Part shown: in pieces, positions 37,800 to 46,606 of the stretch
Numbering within the stretch: position 1 is the first letter of the stretch
Layout of the letters: every line of letters starts with the position of its first letter
NCBI RefSeq assembly: GCF_009796865.1
Contig: NZ_CP047028.1
Location: 2,914,001-2,978,000 of the forward strand
Source of the DNA: Formosa sp. L2A11
Lineage (GTDB): Bacteria; Bacteroidota; Bacteroidia; Flavobacteriales; Flavobacteriaceae
DNA length: 64,000 nucleotides
Direction: 5' to 3'
Made by a program: the position numbers and the translations under genes
The notes under the pieces: model-generated
What the model was told of the DNA's origin: nothing
The model's input: the letters and a program-made list of their open reading frames with translations, nothing else
The model's database searches: none

Positions 37800-39131
37800 A
37801 TGGAAGACATGCTCTTTTATGATAGAATGCAATTCGCATTTACTATCACATTTCACTACCTATTTCCGCAACTTACCATGGGATTATCTTTATTGATAGT
37901 CTATTTTAAATGGAAATTTTTAAGAACAAAAGTTGATAAATACAACGATGCTGCAAAGTTCTGGATGAAGATTTTTGCACTTAATTTTGCAATGGGAGTT
38001 GTAACAGGTATTCCAATGGAATTTCAATTTGGTACCAATTGGGCTAAATTTTCAGAACTTACTGGAGGTATAATTGGTCAGACTTTAGCCATGGAAGGCA
38101 TGTTCTCTTTCTTTTTAGAATCGTCCTTTTTAGGGCTCTTTTTATTTGGTGAGAAAATTTTAGGTCATAAACTGCATTTTGTTACAGGATTTCTGGTCTT
38201 TTTAGGCTCCTGGGCGAGCGGATATCTTATTATAGCCACACATTCATGGATGCAATATCCTGTAGGTTACGAAGTCTTAGAAAACGGGAAATTCATTTTA
38301 AATAATTTTGGAGCACTCTTTTCTAATCCATGGTTAATACCTTCTTATTTACATAACCAAGCTGCATCTATGGTAACATCTTCTTTTGTTGTTGCTGCAA
38401 TTGGAGCGTTTTATTTACTAAATGATAAGCATCACGAATTCGGAAAACTGTTTGTAAAAACAGGTGTAATTTTCGGATTAATATCAAGCCTTTTAGTAGC
38501 ATTTCCAACAGGAGATTTAGCTGCTAAAAACGTAGTTAAACACCAACCTGTAACCTTTGCGGCTATGGAAGGTATTTTTGAAACAGAACAAGGCGGATCT
38601 GAAATTGTACTTATTGGACAGCCCAATATGCGTGAAAAAAAATTAGATAATAAAATTGCTGTTCCTAACATTTTAAGCTTTTTAACCTATCAAGATTGGA
38701 ATGCAGAAATTAAAGGTTTAGACCAATTCGATCCTTCTGTTTATCCAACCAATATTCCTGGTTTATATTATGCTTATCATATTATGGTTGGTTTAGGAAC
38801 CATTTTTATTGGGTTAATGCTTTTAGCTGCGATTCAACTATTCAGAAAAAAATTATATACCACAAAATGGATTTTATGGGCCCTTTTATTTCTATTGCCT
38901 TTTCCATATATCGCTAATACCACAGGTTGGTACACAGCAGAACTTGGTAGACAACCTTGGTTAGTATATAACTTATTACGAACTTCTGCGGGAGCGTCTC
39001 CAACAGTTTCTTCGGGTAACACCTTATTTACTTTACTTGGTTTTATAGGCTTGTACTTACTACTCGGGTTACTGTTTTTAATGTTAGCAGGAAAAATTAT
39101 TAATAAAGGACCAAAACTAGAAAAACACTAA
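37800..39131 (+). CDS. cydA: Cytochrome bd ubiquinol oxidase subunit I
   Basis: 443 residues, the shorter form with a reduced Q-loop. N-terminal haem ligand His is in FHYLFPQLTMG. GVVTGIPMEFQFGTNW, MAIEGMFSFFLESSFLG-like MEGMFSFFLESSFLG and the C-terminal NTTGWYTAELGRQPWLVYNLLRT block (GRQPW) are classic CydA marks. Together with CydB it reduces oxygen with quinol and high affinity, in the inner membrane. It starts six bases ahead of cydB. Its presence with pflB agrees with low-oxygen growth. Confidence 0.97.
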   Translation: MEDMLFYDRMQFAFTITFHYLFPQLTMGLSLLIVYFKWKFLRTKVDKYNDAAKFWMKIFALNFAMGVVTGIPMEFQFGTNWAKFSELTGGIIGQTLAMEGMFSFFLESSFLGLFLFGEKILGHKLHFVTGFLVFLGSWASGYLIIATHSWMQYPVGYEVLENGKFILNNFGALFSNPWLIPSYLHNQAASMVTSSFVVAAIGAFYLLNDKHHEFGKLFVKTGVIFGLISSLLVAFPTGDLAAKNVVKHQPVTFAAMEGIFETEQGGSEIVLIGQPNMREKKLDNKIAVPNILSFLTYQDWNAEIKGLDQFDPSVYPTNIPGLYYAYHIMVGLGTIFIGLMLLAAIQLFRKKLYTTKWILWALLFLLPFPYIANTTGWYTAELGRQPWLVYNLLRTSAGASPTVSSGNTLFTLLGFIGLYLLLGLLFLMLAGKIINKGPKLEKH

Positions 39132-39137
39132 TAAATT

Positions 39138-40214
39138 ATGGAATTATTTTGGTATATCGTTTTAATGACAATGTTAGCCGTTTATGTAATTTTAGATGGT
39201 TACGATTTTGGGTCTGGTATTATTCATTTATTTTTTGCTAAAACAGAAAAAGACAAAAAAGCAATAACAAGTGCTATTGGTCCTTTTTGGGATGCCAACG
39301 AAGTTTGGTTAATTGCAGCTGGTGGTGTTTTATTTTTTGGCTTCCCTACCCTTTACGCCTCATCGTTTAGTGGTTTTTATTTACCATTAATCATGATTTT
39401 ATGGTTACTTATTTTTAGAGCCATCGGGTTAGAATTAAGAGGCCAAGTACACAATCACATGTGGGAAGCCATTTGGGATAAAGCCTTTGGAATTTCTAGT
39501 TTATTATTGGCACTCTTTTTTGGGGTTGCTTTAGGTAACGTTGTACGTGGTGTAAATTTAGGAAATGTAGTAGAAGGTGTTTCAACACACGAAGCGCATT
39601 ATTTCTTCTTACCGCTATGGAATCCGACCTTTAGCCCTCAGGCAGAAGAACTCGGAATTATAGATTGGTTTACATTATTACTAGGAATTATTAGCGTTGT
39701 GGCTTTAACTATTCATGGTGCCAATTGGATTATCTTTAAAACCAATTCAGATTTAAATGAAAAGTTAAAGAAAGTTGTTTTTAATATGAATATTGTGCTT
39801 GTTGCTCTAGTTGCAATTTCACTATTAGTTTGGCATATAATAGAACCTAATCCGTTTCATAATTTTATAGCTAAACCTTGGTTATTAATATTTCCGCTAA
39901 TAACCTTTACCGGATTATTCGGATTATTTAAAGTGAAAACATTTAAAAAACACGGTTTAGGATTTTTATTTTCATCCTTATTTCTATTAGGCGGATTAAC
40001 ATCTACTGTAGCTTCAATATTTCCAAAAGTATTGCCTTCTACAAACAGTATAAATCCAGACTTAACCTTATATAATGTAGCTGCTCACGAATATGGTTTA
40101 ACTGTAGGCTTATATTGGTTTCCTATTGCTGTTGTTTTAGTTGCTGTATATATGTTTATTCAATACAAAGTCTTTAACGGTAAAATGGACGCCATAGGTT
40201 ATGGTGAACATTAA
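39138..40214 (+). CDS. cydB: Cytochrome bd ubiquinol oxidase subunit II
   Basis: 358 residues with eight to nine helices. Hallmarks are YVILDGYDFGSGIIHLFF near the N-terminus, GPFWDANEVWLIAAGG and FRAIGLELRGQV. The C-terminal half has LTIHGANWIIFKTN and the last helices. It forms the heterodimer with CydA. Six-base gap to cydA and 17-base gap to a small membrane protein gene, so all three are likely transcribed together. Confidence 0.97.
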   Translation: MELFWYIVLMTMLAVYVILDGYDFGSGIIHLFFAKTEKDKKAITSAIGPFWDANEVWLIAAGGVLFFGFPTLYASSFSGFYLPLIMILWLLIFRAIGLELRGQVHNHMWEAIWDKAFGISSLLLALFFGVALGNVVRGVNLGNVVEGVSTHEAHYFFLPLWNPTFSPQAEELGIIDWFTLLLGIISVVALTIHGANWIIFKTNSDLNEKLKKVVFNMNIVLVALVAISLLVWHIIEPNPFHNFIAKPWLLIFPLITFTGLFGLFKVKTFKKHGLGFLFSSLFLLGGLTSTVASIFPKVLPSTNSINPDLTLYNVAAHEYGLTVGLYWFPIAVVLVAVYMFIQYKVFNGKMDAIGYGEH

Positions 40215-40231
40215 TTATAAATCATAATAAT

Positions 40232-40528
40232 ATGACAGGTACTTTAATTTCATTAATTAGTATTTTCATAGGAATTATTGCTGCAAATCTAATGGGATAT
40301 TTTAAACATAAATATTCCTTTGGATTTACAGGAAATACCTTAGTAGGTGTTTTTGGAAGTATCTTTCTAGTAAAAGGTTTCGGACGCTTAGGATTTGATC
40401 CTTGGTCCATTATGGATAGTGGCTATTTTCACAGTTCTCTTTTTATTATAAACTGTATAGTGTCTGCTTTAGGAGGTGCTTTAGGTCTAATTGTTATAAA
40501 AATAATTTATAATAAGATGAATAAATAA
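40232..40528 (+). CDS. Small membrane protein (GlsB/YeaQ-like) after cydB
   Basis: 98 residues with three hydrophobic segments (TLISLISIFIGIIAANLMGYF, GFTGNTLVGVFGSIFLVKGFG, SSLFIINCIVSALGGALGLIVIKII). The glycine pattern and size recall the YeaQ/GlsB transglycosylase-associated family, but the match is by shape only. Position right after cydAB suggests cotranscription and perhaps a role at the oxidase, without proof. Confidence 0.55.
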   Translation: MTGTLISLISIFIGIIAANLMGYFKHKYSFGFTGNTLVGVFGSIFLVKGFGRLGFDPWSIMDSGYFHSSLFIINCIVSALGGALGLIVIKIIYNKMNK

Positions 40529-40627
40529 TACACCAATAAAGATTATTTGATAACTTTTTAAATTTAGAACACATCTCGTTATTGTTTTACAAATTATAAA
40601 AACATAATGCTGTAAATGAAGAGTAAA

Positions 40628-40741
40628 TCACTCTTCTTTTTTCTTACTTAATTTTAAAATTAACCAAATAAAGCCAACAACAAAATGAAGTATAACAACG
40701 CCAGCTATAATATAAATCATGGTATTAGAATCTCCTCTCAT
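40628..40741 (-). CDS. Candidate 37-residue single-helix membrane protein
   Basis: A short minus-strand frame starts ATGAGAGGAGATTCTAAT and encodes MRGDSNTMIYIIAGVVILHF, VVGFIWLILKLS and the charged tail KKKEE. One clear membrane helix is flanked by a polar start and a basic/acidic tail. Too short for standard gene calling. It could be a small regulator of the bd oxidase or simply a conserved small protein. The frame looks designed (helix then KKKEE then stop), but conservation is not tested. Confidence 0.5.
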   Translation of the reverse strand: MRGDSNTMIYIIAGVVILHFVVGFIWLILKLSKKKEE

Positions 40742-40769
40742 TTTAAATTTACTTTAAATTATTAAATGT

Positions 40770-40805
40770 AAAAATAATCAAACATACATGTGTTTGATTA
40801 TTTTT
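40770..40805. terminator. Bidirectional terminator between the cyd region and the TetR operon
   Basis: A perfect 15-bp stem (AAAAATAATCAAACA / TGTTTGATTATTTTT) with six-base loop, A-run on one side and T-run on the other. Confidence 0.75.
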
Positions 40806-40815
40806 TGTAAATTTG

Positions 40816-40831
40816 TTAACCAAATGGTTAA
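40816..40831. promoter_or_regulatory. Candidate TetR operator
   Basis: TTAACCAAATGGTTAA has 7-bp perfect arms around a two-base centre. It lies directly after a TAAATTTG -7 box (40808-40815) and 14 bases before the tetR ATG, so binding would block transcription of the whole export operon. Confidence 0.65.
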
Positions 40832-40845
40832 ACCGAATAGTTGAA

Positions 40846-41460
40846 ATGAAAAAATCTAAAGATGAAAACACTGAAGAGCATATATTAGAAGCCGCAAAAC
40901 TTGTATTTCAGTCTAAAGGAATGGATGGAGCGCGTATGCAAGAAATTGCAGATCAAGCAGGCATAAACAAAGCCATGTTACACTACTATTACAGAAGTAA
41001 ACAACTGCTATTCGAAGCTGTATTTCATAATGCTTTTATGTTATTAGCTCCACAATTAAAAACGGTATTAAATGATGATTCCTCTATCGAAGAAAAAATA
41101 AAAAACTTCACTTCTAACTATATTTCATTTATTGTAAAGCATCCTTATATACCAAATTTCATTATTCAAGAATTAAATAGGAATCCTGATTTTTTAATAA
41201 AAATGAAAGAAAATCCGAACTTTCCTAATCTTAAAAAATTCAGAAATCAATTAAATCAAGAAATAGAATCTGGGATTATAATACCAATAAGTGCTGAACA
41301 GTTATTTATAAATATTATGGCACTAAATGTATTTCCTTTTGTTGCACAGCCATTACTTAAAGCATTCACAAATACAGACAATAACACATACAAACAACTC
41401 ATGAAAGATCGTAAAACCGAAGCAGCGAACTTCATTATTAATGCCATAAAGCTCAATTAA
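40846..41460 (+). CDS. TetR family repressor of the export operon
   Basis: 204 residues from ATG at 40846 (MKKSKDENTEEHILEAAKLV). A TTG 33 bases upstream is in frame, but that would place coding sequence over the operator. The HTH region is AAKLVFQSKGMDGARMQEIADQAGINKAMLHYYYRSKQLLFEAVF, standard TetR. The C-terminal domain is a ligand-binding helical bundle of unknown specificity. It is the first gene of the efflux operon; the TolC gene starts two bases after its stop. Confidence 0.92.
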   Translation: MKKSKDENTEEHILEAAKLVFQSKGMDGARMQEIADQAGINKAMLHYYYRSKQLLFEAVFHNAFMLLAPQLKTVLNDDSSIEEKIKNFTSNYISFIVKHPYIPNFIIQELNRNPDFLIKMKENPNFPNLKKFRNQLNQEIESGIIIPISAEQLFINIMALNVFPFVAQPLLKAFTNTDNNTYKQLMKDRKTEAANFIINAIKLN

Positions 41461-41461
41461 A

Positions 41462-42712
41462 ATGAAAAAAATTACACTCATTTTTATCATCTTAATAACA
41501 GTACAAAGTTATGCACAACAAAGTATTACGTTAGAAGACTGTTACCAACTCGTTAATACAAATTATCCATTAGCAAAGCAATCAAAATTATTAGATAATC
41601 AAAATAAACTAGACACAGAAGTTATTTCTTCTGCAAACTTACCACAAGTTAGTTTAAGTGCCTATGCAACCTATCAGTCAGATGTTTTAGAGTTTCCTAT
41701 TGCCATGTCTGGAGTAGATCCTATAAATAAGGATCAATATCGGGCAACGGTTTCTGTAAATCAATTAATCTATAATGGTGGCGCTACAGATTCTGCTTTA
41801 AATCTAAAATCTACTCAACTAAAAGCAAAAAAAAAGCAAGTTGAAGTCAGTTTATATCAATTAAAACAAGAAATCAATCAGCTATATTTTTCCATATTAT
41901 TATTACAAGAATCAAAATTATTATTAGAAGCCAAGCAAAAGCAATTAAATACAAAACTTAAAGAAGTAGAATCAGGCATTAGAAATGGTGTGCTTCTCCC
42001 CGCTTCAGATAGTGTTTTAGAAGCAGAATTATTAAAAATAAGTCAGAATTTTAAAGAAGTAGAAAGTAATAAAGCTACACTTATAGAAACATTGTCTCGT
42101 TTAATAACTCTGCCATTAACGTTAGATACACAATTTAAAAATCCACTTGTAGAAACACAATTACAAGCAAATTTAAACAGACCCGAGTTAGAATTATTTC
42201 AACTTAAAAAAGAAGAAATTGAAGACTCAGAAAATTTATTATCAAAACATAATACTCCCAAATTACTTGGTTTTGCAACTGGAGGTTACGGTAGTCCAGG
42301 GTTGAATATGTTAGACAATTCCTTCCAAACATTTTACACCATTGGAGTGAAATTAAATTGGAATGTTTTTGATTGGAATGCAAATAAAAAACAAAGAGAA
42401 TCTTTAGCCATTAATAAAGATATAGTAGATAATGAGTCTGAAATTTTTAAATTAAATACCAACATAGAATTAAACAAACAACAACAAGAAATAAATAAAA
42501 TTGAAGATTTTATTACTTCAGACGCAAAGATTGTAACCCTAAGACAAACTGTTCTTAAAGCAGCAGATTCACAACTCAAAAATGGAGTAATTACTTCCTC
42601 TGCATACATTACAGAACTGACTAACTTATACGAAGATGAAAATACATTGGTTAAACATAAAATTCAGTTAGAACTAGCAAAAGCAAATTATAACGTCACT
42701 AAAGGACAATAA
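41462..42712 (+). CDS. TolC family outer-membrane channel
   Basis: 416 residues with a signal peptide (residues 1-18, ending QSYAQ). The OEP pattern is present: SITLEDCYQLVNTNYPLAKQ at the start, long amphipathic helices with TolC repeats, and the strand block LPQVSLSAYATYQSD. It should form the outer-membrane exit duct for the ABC exporter encoded downstream. The operon is tetR-tolC-hlyD-ABC-ABC-(GxxExxY)-permease-permease. After its stop a 133-bp repeat region begins. Confidence 0.92.
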   Translation: MKKITLIFIILITVQSYAQQSITLEDCYQLVNTNYPLAKQSKLLDNQNKLDTEVISSANLPQVSLSAYATYQSDVLEFPIAMSGVDPINKDQYRATVSVNQLIYNGGATDSALNLKSTQLKAKKKQVEVSLYQLKQEINQLYFSILLLQESKLLLEAKQKQLNTKLKEVESGIRNGVLLPASDSVLEAELLKISQNFKEVESNKATLIETLSRLITLPLTLDTQFKNPLVETQLQANLNRPELELFQLKKEEIEDSENLLSKHNTPKLLGFATGGYGSPGLNMLDNSFQTFYTIGVKLNWNVFDWNANKKQRESLAINKDIVDNESEIFKLNTNIELNKQQQEINKIEDFITSDAKIVTLRQTVLKAADSQLKNGVITSSAYITELTNLYEDENTLVKHKIQLELAKANYNVTKGQ

Positions 42713-42740
42713 TATTTTAAATAATAATAACTGTAAAAAA

Positions 42741-43075
42741 ATCAGCGATAATCAGTAAAATCTGCGGGAAATAAAACAAGATTATAACGTTATTAAAAAT
42801 TAATAAAAATGTAATTACATATTGTTAATCTTAATTACTAGAATAATAAAATATTCTACATTAATGAATAAAAATCAGCAACAATCTGTGAAATCTGCGG
42901 GAAATAAAACAAGATTATAACGTCATTAAAAATTAATAAAAATGTAATTACATATTGTTAATCTCAATTACTAGAATAATAAAATATTCTACATTAATGA
43001 ATAAAAATCAGCGACAATCTGTGAAATCTGCGGGAAATAAAACAAGATTATAACGTCATTAAAAACCTGAGAAAT
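42741..43075 (+). repeat. 133-bp tandem repeat inside the export operon (about 2.5 copies)
   Basis: Units start at 42741, 42874 and 43007 (ATCAGC...), giving an exact period of 133 bases. Each holds AATCTGCGGGAAATAAAAC followed by AAGATTATAACGT and an AT-rich part; copies differ at few positions. The core AATCTGCG/TCAGCGGGAA also occurs in the second gap of the same operon. No open frame. Confidence 0.9.
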
Positions 43076-43099
43076 CAGCAGAAATTAAATATTATTAAA

Positions 43100-43993
43100 A
43101 TGAAAAAAAACACATACATATTAGCATTAATCATTATCACATCAAGCTTATTTTCTTGTGGAAACGACAATGAAAAAGCAGATGGTTACGGAAATTTCGA
43201 AGCGACAGAAATCACTATTTCAGCAGAAAACAATGGAAAACTATTACAATTCAATGTTGATGAAGGAGACATTCTAAAAACAAATCAATTTATAGGTTAT
43301 ATAGATACCATTCCATTAGCCTTAAAACGTGAACAATTAGAGGTTTCAAAAGCAGTAATCAGTTCTAAATCTAAGGGTGTATTATCTCAAATAGCCATTT
43401 TAAAGTCTAAATTAAAAACAGCAAATACCAATAAAACACGTACAGAAAATCTAATTAAAGATAATGCAGGAACGCAAAAACAATTAGACGATGTTACGGG
43501 AGAAATAGATGTAATTAACAATCAGATTAGAAGTGTAGAAATCCAGAATGCGCCTGTAGTTAACGAACTTAAATCGATAGATGTACAAATTAAGCAACTT
43601 GATGATCAAATTAAAAAAAGTAAAATTATAAATCCGATTAACGGAACAGTATTAACCAAATATGCCGAGCCAAATGAAATTACAACTTTTGGAAAACCAC
43701 TCTATAAAATAGCAAATTTAAATACTATGGAGTTACGTGTTTACATTAGCGAAACCCAATTACCAAACATTAAAATAGGACAAAATGTGACTGTAAAAAT
43801 TGACGACGCAGATACTATGAAATACTATAAAGGATTGATAACTTGGATTGCCTCGGAAGCAGAATTTACACCTAAAATAATTCAGACAAAAGAAGAACGT
43901 GTGGCTTTAGTATATGCCGTAAAAATAGATGTTATTAATGATGGAAGCCTAAAAATAGGTATGCCTGCAGAACTTTGGTTAAACCAAGACTAA
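43100..43993 (+). CDS. HlyD-type membrane fusion lipoprotein
   Basis: 297 residues. Lipoprotein signal ends at C20 (ITSSLFSCGND). The biotinyl-lipoyl half-motifs flank a coiled coil: ISAENNGKLLQFNVDEGDILKTNQFIGYID in pieces, then helices, then KSKIINPINGTVLTKYAEPNEITTFGKPLYKI. A beta-barrel follows (MELRVYISETQLPNIKIGQNVTVKID). It bridges the inner-membrane ABC transporter and TolC. The layout is that of the YbhG/YhiI group. Its stop overlaps the start of the first ABC ATPase (TAATG). Confidence 0.9.
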   Translation: MKKNTYILALIIITSSLFSCGNDNEKADGYGNFEATEITISAENNGKLLQFNVDEGDILKTNQFIGYIDTIPLALKREQLEVSKAVISSKSKGVLSQIAILKSKLKTANTNKTRTENLIKDNAGTQKQLDDVTGEIDVINNQIRSVEIQNAPVVNELKSIDVQIKQLDDQIKKSKIINPINGTVLTKYAEPNEITTFGKPLYKIANLNTMELRVYISETQLPNIKIGQNVTVKIDDADTMKYYKGLITWIASEAEFTPKIIQTKEERVALVYAVKIDVINDGSLKIGMPAELWLNQD

Positions 43994-44895
43994 TGGGTAT
44001 TACAGTTTCTAACATATCAAAATCTTACAAGAACGTAAAGGCTTTAAAAAACATTACTTTCAATGTTAAATCTGGTGAATTATTTGGACTTATCGGTCCT
44101 GATGGTGCAGGAAAAACAACTTTGTTTAGAATTCTAACTACACTATTAATTGCCAATGAAGGTACTGCAACTATTGCTGGTTTTAATGTGGTTTCAGATT
44201 ATAAAAAAATTAGAAATAGTGTGAGTTATATGCCTGGAAAATTCTCTCTCTACCAGGATCTAACCATAGAAGAAAACTTAACATTTTTTGCCACAATTTT
44301 CGGAACAACCATAAAAGAAAACTACGAGTTAATTAAAGATATTTATGTGCAAATCGAACCTTTTAAAGACCGTAGAGCTGGACAATTATCTGGAGGAATG
44401 AAACAGAAATTGTCATTATGTTGTGCATTAATTCATAAACCAAAAGTTTTATTTTTAGACGAACCCACTACAGGAGTAGATCCGGTTTCTCGTAAAGAGT
44501 TTTGGGACATGTTAAAACGCTTACAACAAAAAGACATCACCATTTTAGTATCTACTCCATATATGGACGAAGCCGCATTGTGTGACCGTATTGCACTTAT
44601 TCAAGATGGAAAAATACTGCAAATAGATACACCAAAAGCGATTGTTAAACATTATCCAAATCAGATTTATAATGTTAGAGCAAATAATATGTATCAGCTT
44701 ATAAATGTCTTAAAAGCGTATAAATTTAACCATAGCGTGTATCCCTTTGGAGAGTTTGTGCATTACACAGATAGTAGAACCGATTTTAATATAGAGGATT
44801 TAAAACAGTATTTATTGTCTAAAAATCTATCTCAAATAACAATTAAAAAAACAGAACCCACCATAGAAGATACCTTCATGGAATTAGCAAAATAA
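43993..44895 (+). CDS. ABC exporter ATP-binding protein 1
   Basis: 300 residues from the ATG that overlaps the HlyD stop; the upstream TTG lies inside hlyD. Walker A GPDGAGKTTLF, signature LSGGMKQKLSLCCAL, Walker B KVLFLDEPTTGVDP, all intact. The C-terminal extension (about 220-300) is typical of ABC-2-type drug exporters. Walker A has Asp in place of Asn (GPDGAGK), a form typical of the first half of YbhF-like pairs. It forms a heterodimer with the next ATPase, which overlaps it by one base. Confidence 0.93.
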   Translation: MGITVSNISKSYKNVKALKNITFNVKSGELFGLIGPDGAGKTTLFRILTTLLIANEGTATIAGFNVVSDYKKIRNSVSYMPGKFSLYQDLTIEENLTFFATIFGTTIKENYELIKDIYVQIEPFKDRRAGQLSGGMKQKLSLCCALIHKPKVLFLDEPTTGVDPVSRKEFWDMLKRLQQKDITILVSTPYMDEAALCDRIALIQDGKILQIDTPKAIVKHYPNQIYNVRANNMYQLINVLKAYKFNHSVYPFGEFVHYTDSRTDFNIEDLKQYLLSKNLSQITIKKTEPTIEDTFMELAK

Positions 44896-45623
44896 TGAAT
44901 ACAGATAAAGTTATACACGTAAACCAATTAACGAAAATGTTTGGAGACTTTGCGGCTGTAAATGGCATTTCATTTGAAGTTTACAAAGGTGAAATATTCG
45001 GTTTTTTAGGTGCAAATGGTGCTGGAAAAACCACAGCCATGAAAATGTTAATCGGAATTTCTAATCCAACATCAGGACAAGCAAATGTAGCAGGATTTGA
45101 TGTATTTACTCATGCCGAAGATATCAAGAAAAACATTGGTTATATGAGCCAAAAATTTGCATTGTATGATGATTTAACTGTAATGGAAAATATTACTTTT
45201 TTTGGAGGTATTTATGGACTAGGCAGAACTAAAATTAAAGAAAAAGCAGCGCTCTTAATTGAAGAATTAGGTTTGGAAGATGTTGCAAGCAAATTGGTTG
45301 GAGCATTACCTTTAGGTTGGAAACAAAAATTATCTTTTTCGGTGGCCTTACTTCACGATCCTAAGATTGTGTTCTTAGATGAACCCACAGGAGGTGTCGA
45401 TCCTATTACGAGACGTCAGTTTTGGGAAATGATTTACAAAGCAGCCAATCATGGCACAACCGTTTTTGTAACCACACATTATATGGATGAGGCCGAATAT
45501 TGTGATCGCGTATCCATCATGGTAAACGGAAAAATAGAAGCATTAGATACTCCTAAAAAATTAAAAGAACAATTTAAAGTAGATAATATGAATGATGTGT
45601 TTTTAAAGTTAGCAAGAGATTAA
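44895..45623 (+). CDS. ABC exporter ATP-binding protein 2
   Basis: 242 residues. Walker A GANGAGKTTAMK, Walker B KIVFLDEPTGGVDP and the His loop FVTTHYMDEAEYCD are intact. The signature region is GALPLGWKQKLSFSVAL, where the usual LSGG is LPLG, a deviation typical for the second ATPase in such YbhF-like pairs. ATG overlaps the stop of ATPase 1. It is followed by 520 bases of repeats and the GxxExxY gene before the permeases. Confidence 0.93.
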   Translation: MNTDKVIHVNQLTKMFGDFAAVNGISFEVYKGEIFGFLGANGAGKTTAMKMLIGISNPTSGQANVAGFDVFTHAEDIKKNIGYMSQKFALYDDLTVMENITFFGGIYGLGRTKIKEKAALLIEELGLEDVASKLVGALPLGWKQKLSFSVALLHDPKIVFLDEPTGGVDPITRRQFWEMIYKAANHGTTVFVTTHYMDEAEYCDRVSIMVNGKIEALDTPKKLKEQFKVDNMNDVFLKLARD

Positions 45624-45693
45624 AAGGGTTTCTCTGACAGATTTAATTGAATAATTATTTTGTAAAATTTTATTATGAATCAGAGAAGGATTA

Positions 45694-46060
45694 ATCTGCG
45701 AAAATCTGCGTTATCAGCGGGAATAGTACTATTAGAATATCTCACACAGATTTAATAGATAAACGCAGAGATTTAATTCATCTAAATTTAATAGAGAATG
45801 ATACACTTGAAAATACTTAATATAAAAATGCTATCTGCGAAAATCTGCGTTATCAGCGGGAATAGTACTATTAAAATCTCTTCACAGATTTAATAGATAA
45901 AAACAGAGATTTAATTCATGTAAAATTAAATACCGAATAATAGTGTGTAATAAATCATCAAATTTAAAGAAAAACAATACTCTCAGATATACTGAATAAA
46001 AAATATTATCTGCGAGAATCTACGTAATCAGCGGTAACATTTAAATAAAATATTTCTCCC
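45694..46060 (+). repeat. Degenerate tandem repeats in the second gap of the export operon
   Basis: Three copies of ATCTGCGAAAATCTGCGTTA followed by TCAGCGGGAA start at 45694, 45833 and 46008 (spacings 139 and 175). Each is followed by CACAGATTTAATAGATAAA-type sequence, with inverted forms (CGCAGA) between. The interval 45624-46143 has no other content apart from these. The core is shared with the 42741-43075 array. Confidence 0.85.
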
Positions 46061-46143
46061 GTAGATTTATGCTAATACACGCAGATGTTTTTGTTCTCAG
46101 ATAATCGATGTAAATTAAGGTACTACTTAAAACCAAATATATT

Positions 46144-46530
46144 ATGATAGAAAAAACAGAAAATGAGATTTCATACATAATCAGAGGTGCCATTTTTAAA
46201 ATCTATAATGAGTTAGGTCCAGGTTTACTAGAATCTGTATATGAATCTATATTACTATACGAATTAGAAAAGCAAGGGCTATCCGTAAAAAGACAAGTTG
46301 CATTACCTGTATTTTATGATAATTTAGAATTAGAAATCGGATTTCGGTTAGATTTATTAATAAATAATAAAGTGATAATTGAAATCAAATCTGTAGAAAC
46401 ATTAGCTAAAGTACACCATAAGCAAGTATTGACATATTTAAAAATTTCAGAATTAAAATTAGGCATTTTAGTGAATTTTAATGTAGAAGATATTACAAAA
46501 GGTATTTTTAGAAAAGTAAATAGATTATAA
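46144..46530 (+). CDS. GxxExxY protein (PD-(D/E)xK nuclease-like)
   Basis: 128 residues. The name motif is G27-LL-E30-SV-Y33 in LGPGLLESVYESILLYELE. D70 and E80-I-K82 (FRLDLLINNKVIIEIKSVE) form a PD-(D/E)xK-type nuclease core, followed by QVLTYLKISELKLGILVNFN. Family members are widespread in Bacteroidota, often many per genome, with no settled function. It sits inside the export operon between ATPase 2 and the first permease, after a block of tandem repeats. I infer that gene and repeats entered together as a unit. Confidence 0.92.
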   Translation: MIEKTENEISYIIRGAIFKIYNELGPGLLESVYESILLYELEKQGLSVKRQVALPVFYDNLELEIGFRLDLLINNKVIIEIKSVETLAKVHHKQVLTYLKISELKLGILVNFNVEDITKGIFRKVNRL

Positions 46531-46606
46531 AATATTTAGCAGTTTTAAATCTACGAGATAAAAGAACAACAAATTAAAAAAATTCCTGATTGCTTAGGAA
46601 TAGATT

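Noticed and set aside
44895..45623. Degenerate ABC signature (LPLG for LSGG) suspected as a sign of a dead ATPase.
   Set aside because: Walker A, Walker B and His loop are intact, and a divergent signature in the second of a pair of ATPases is known for such exporters.
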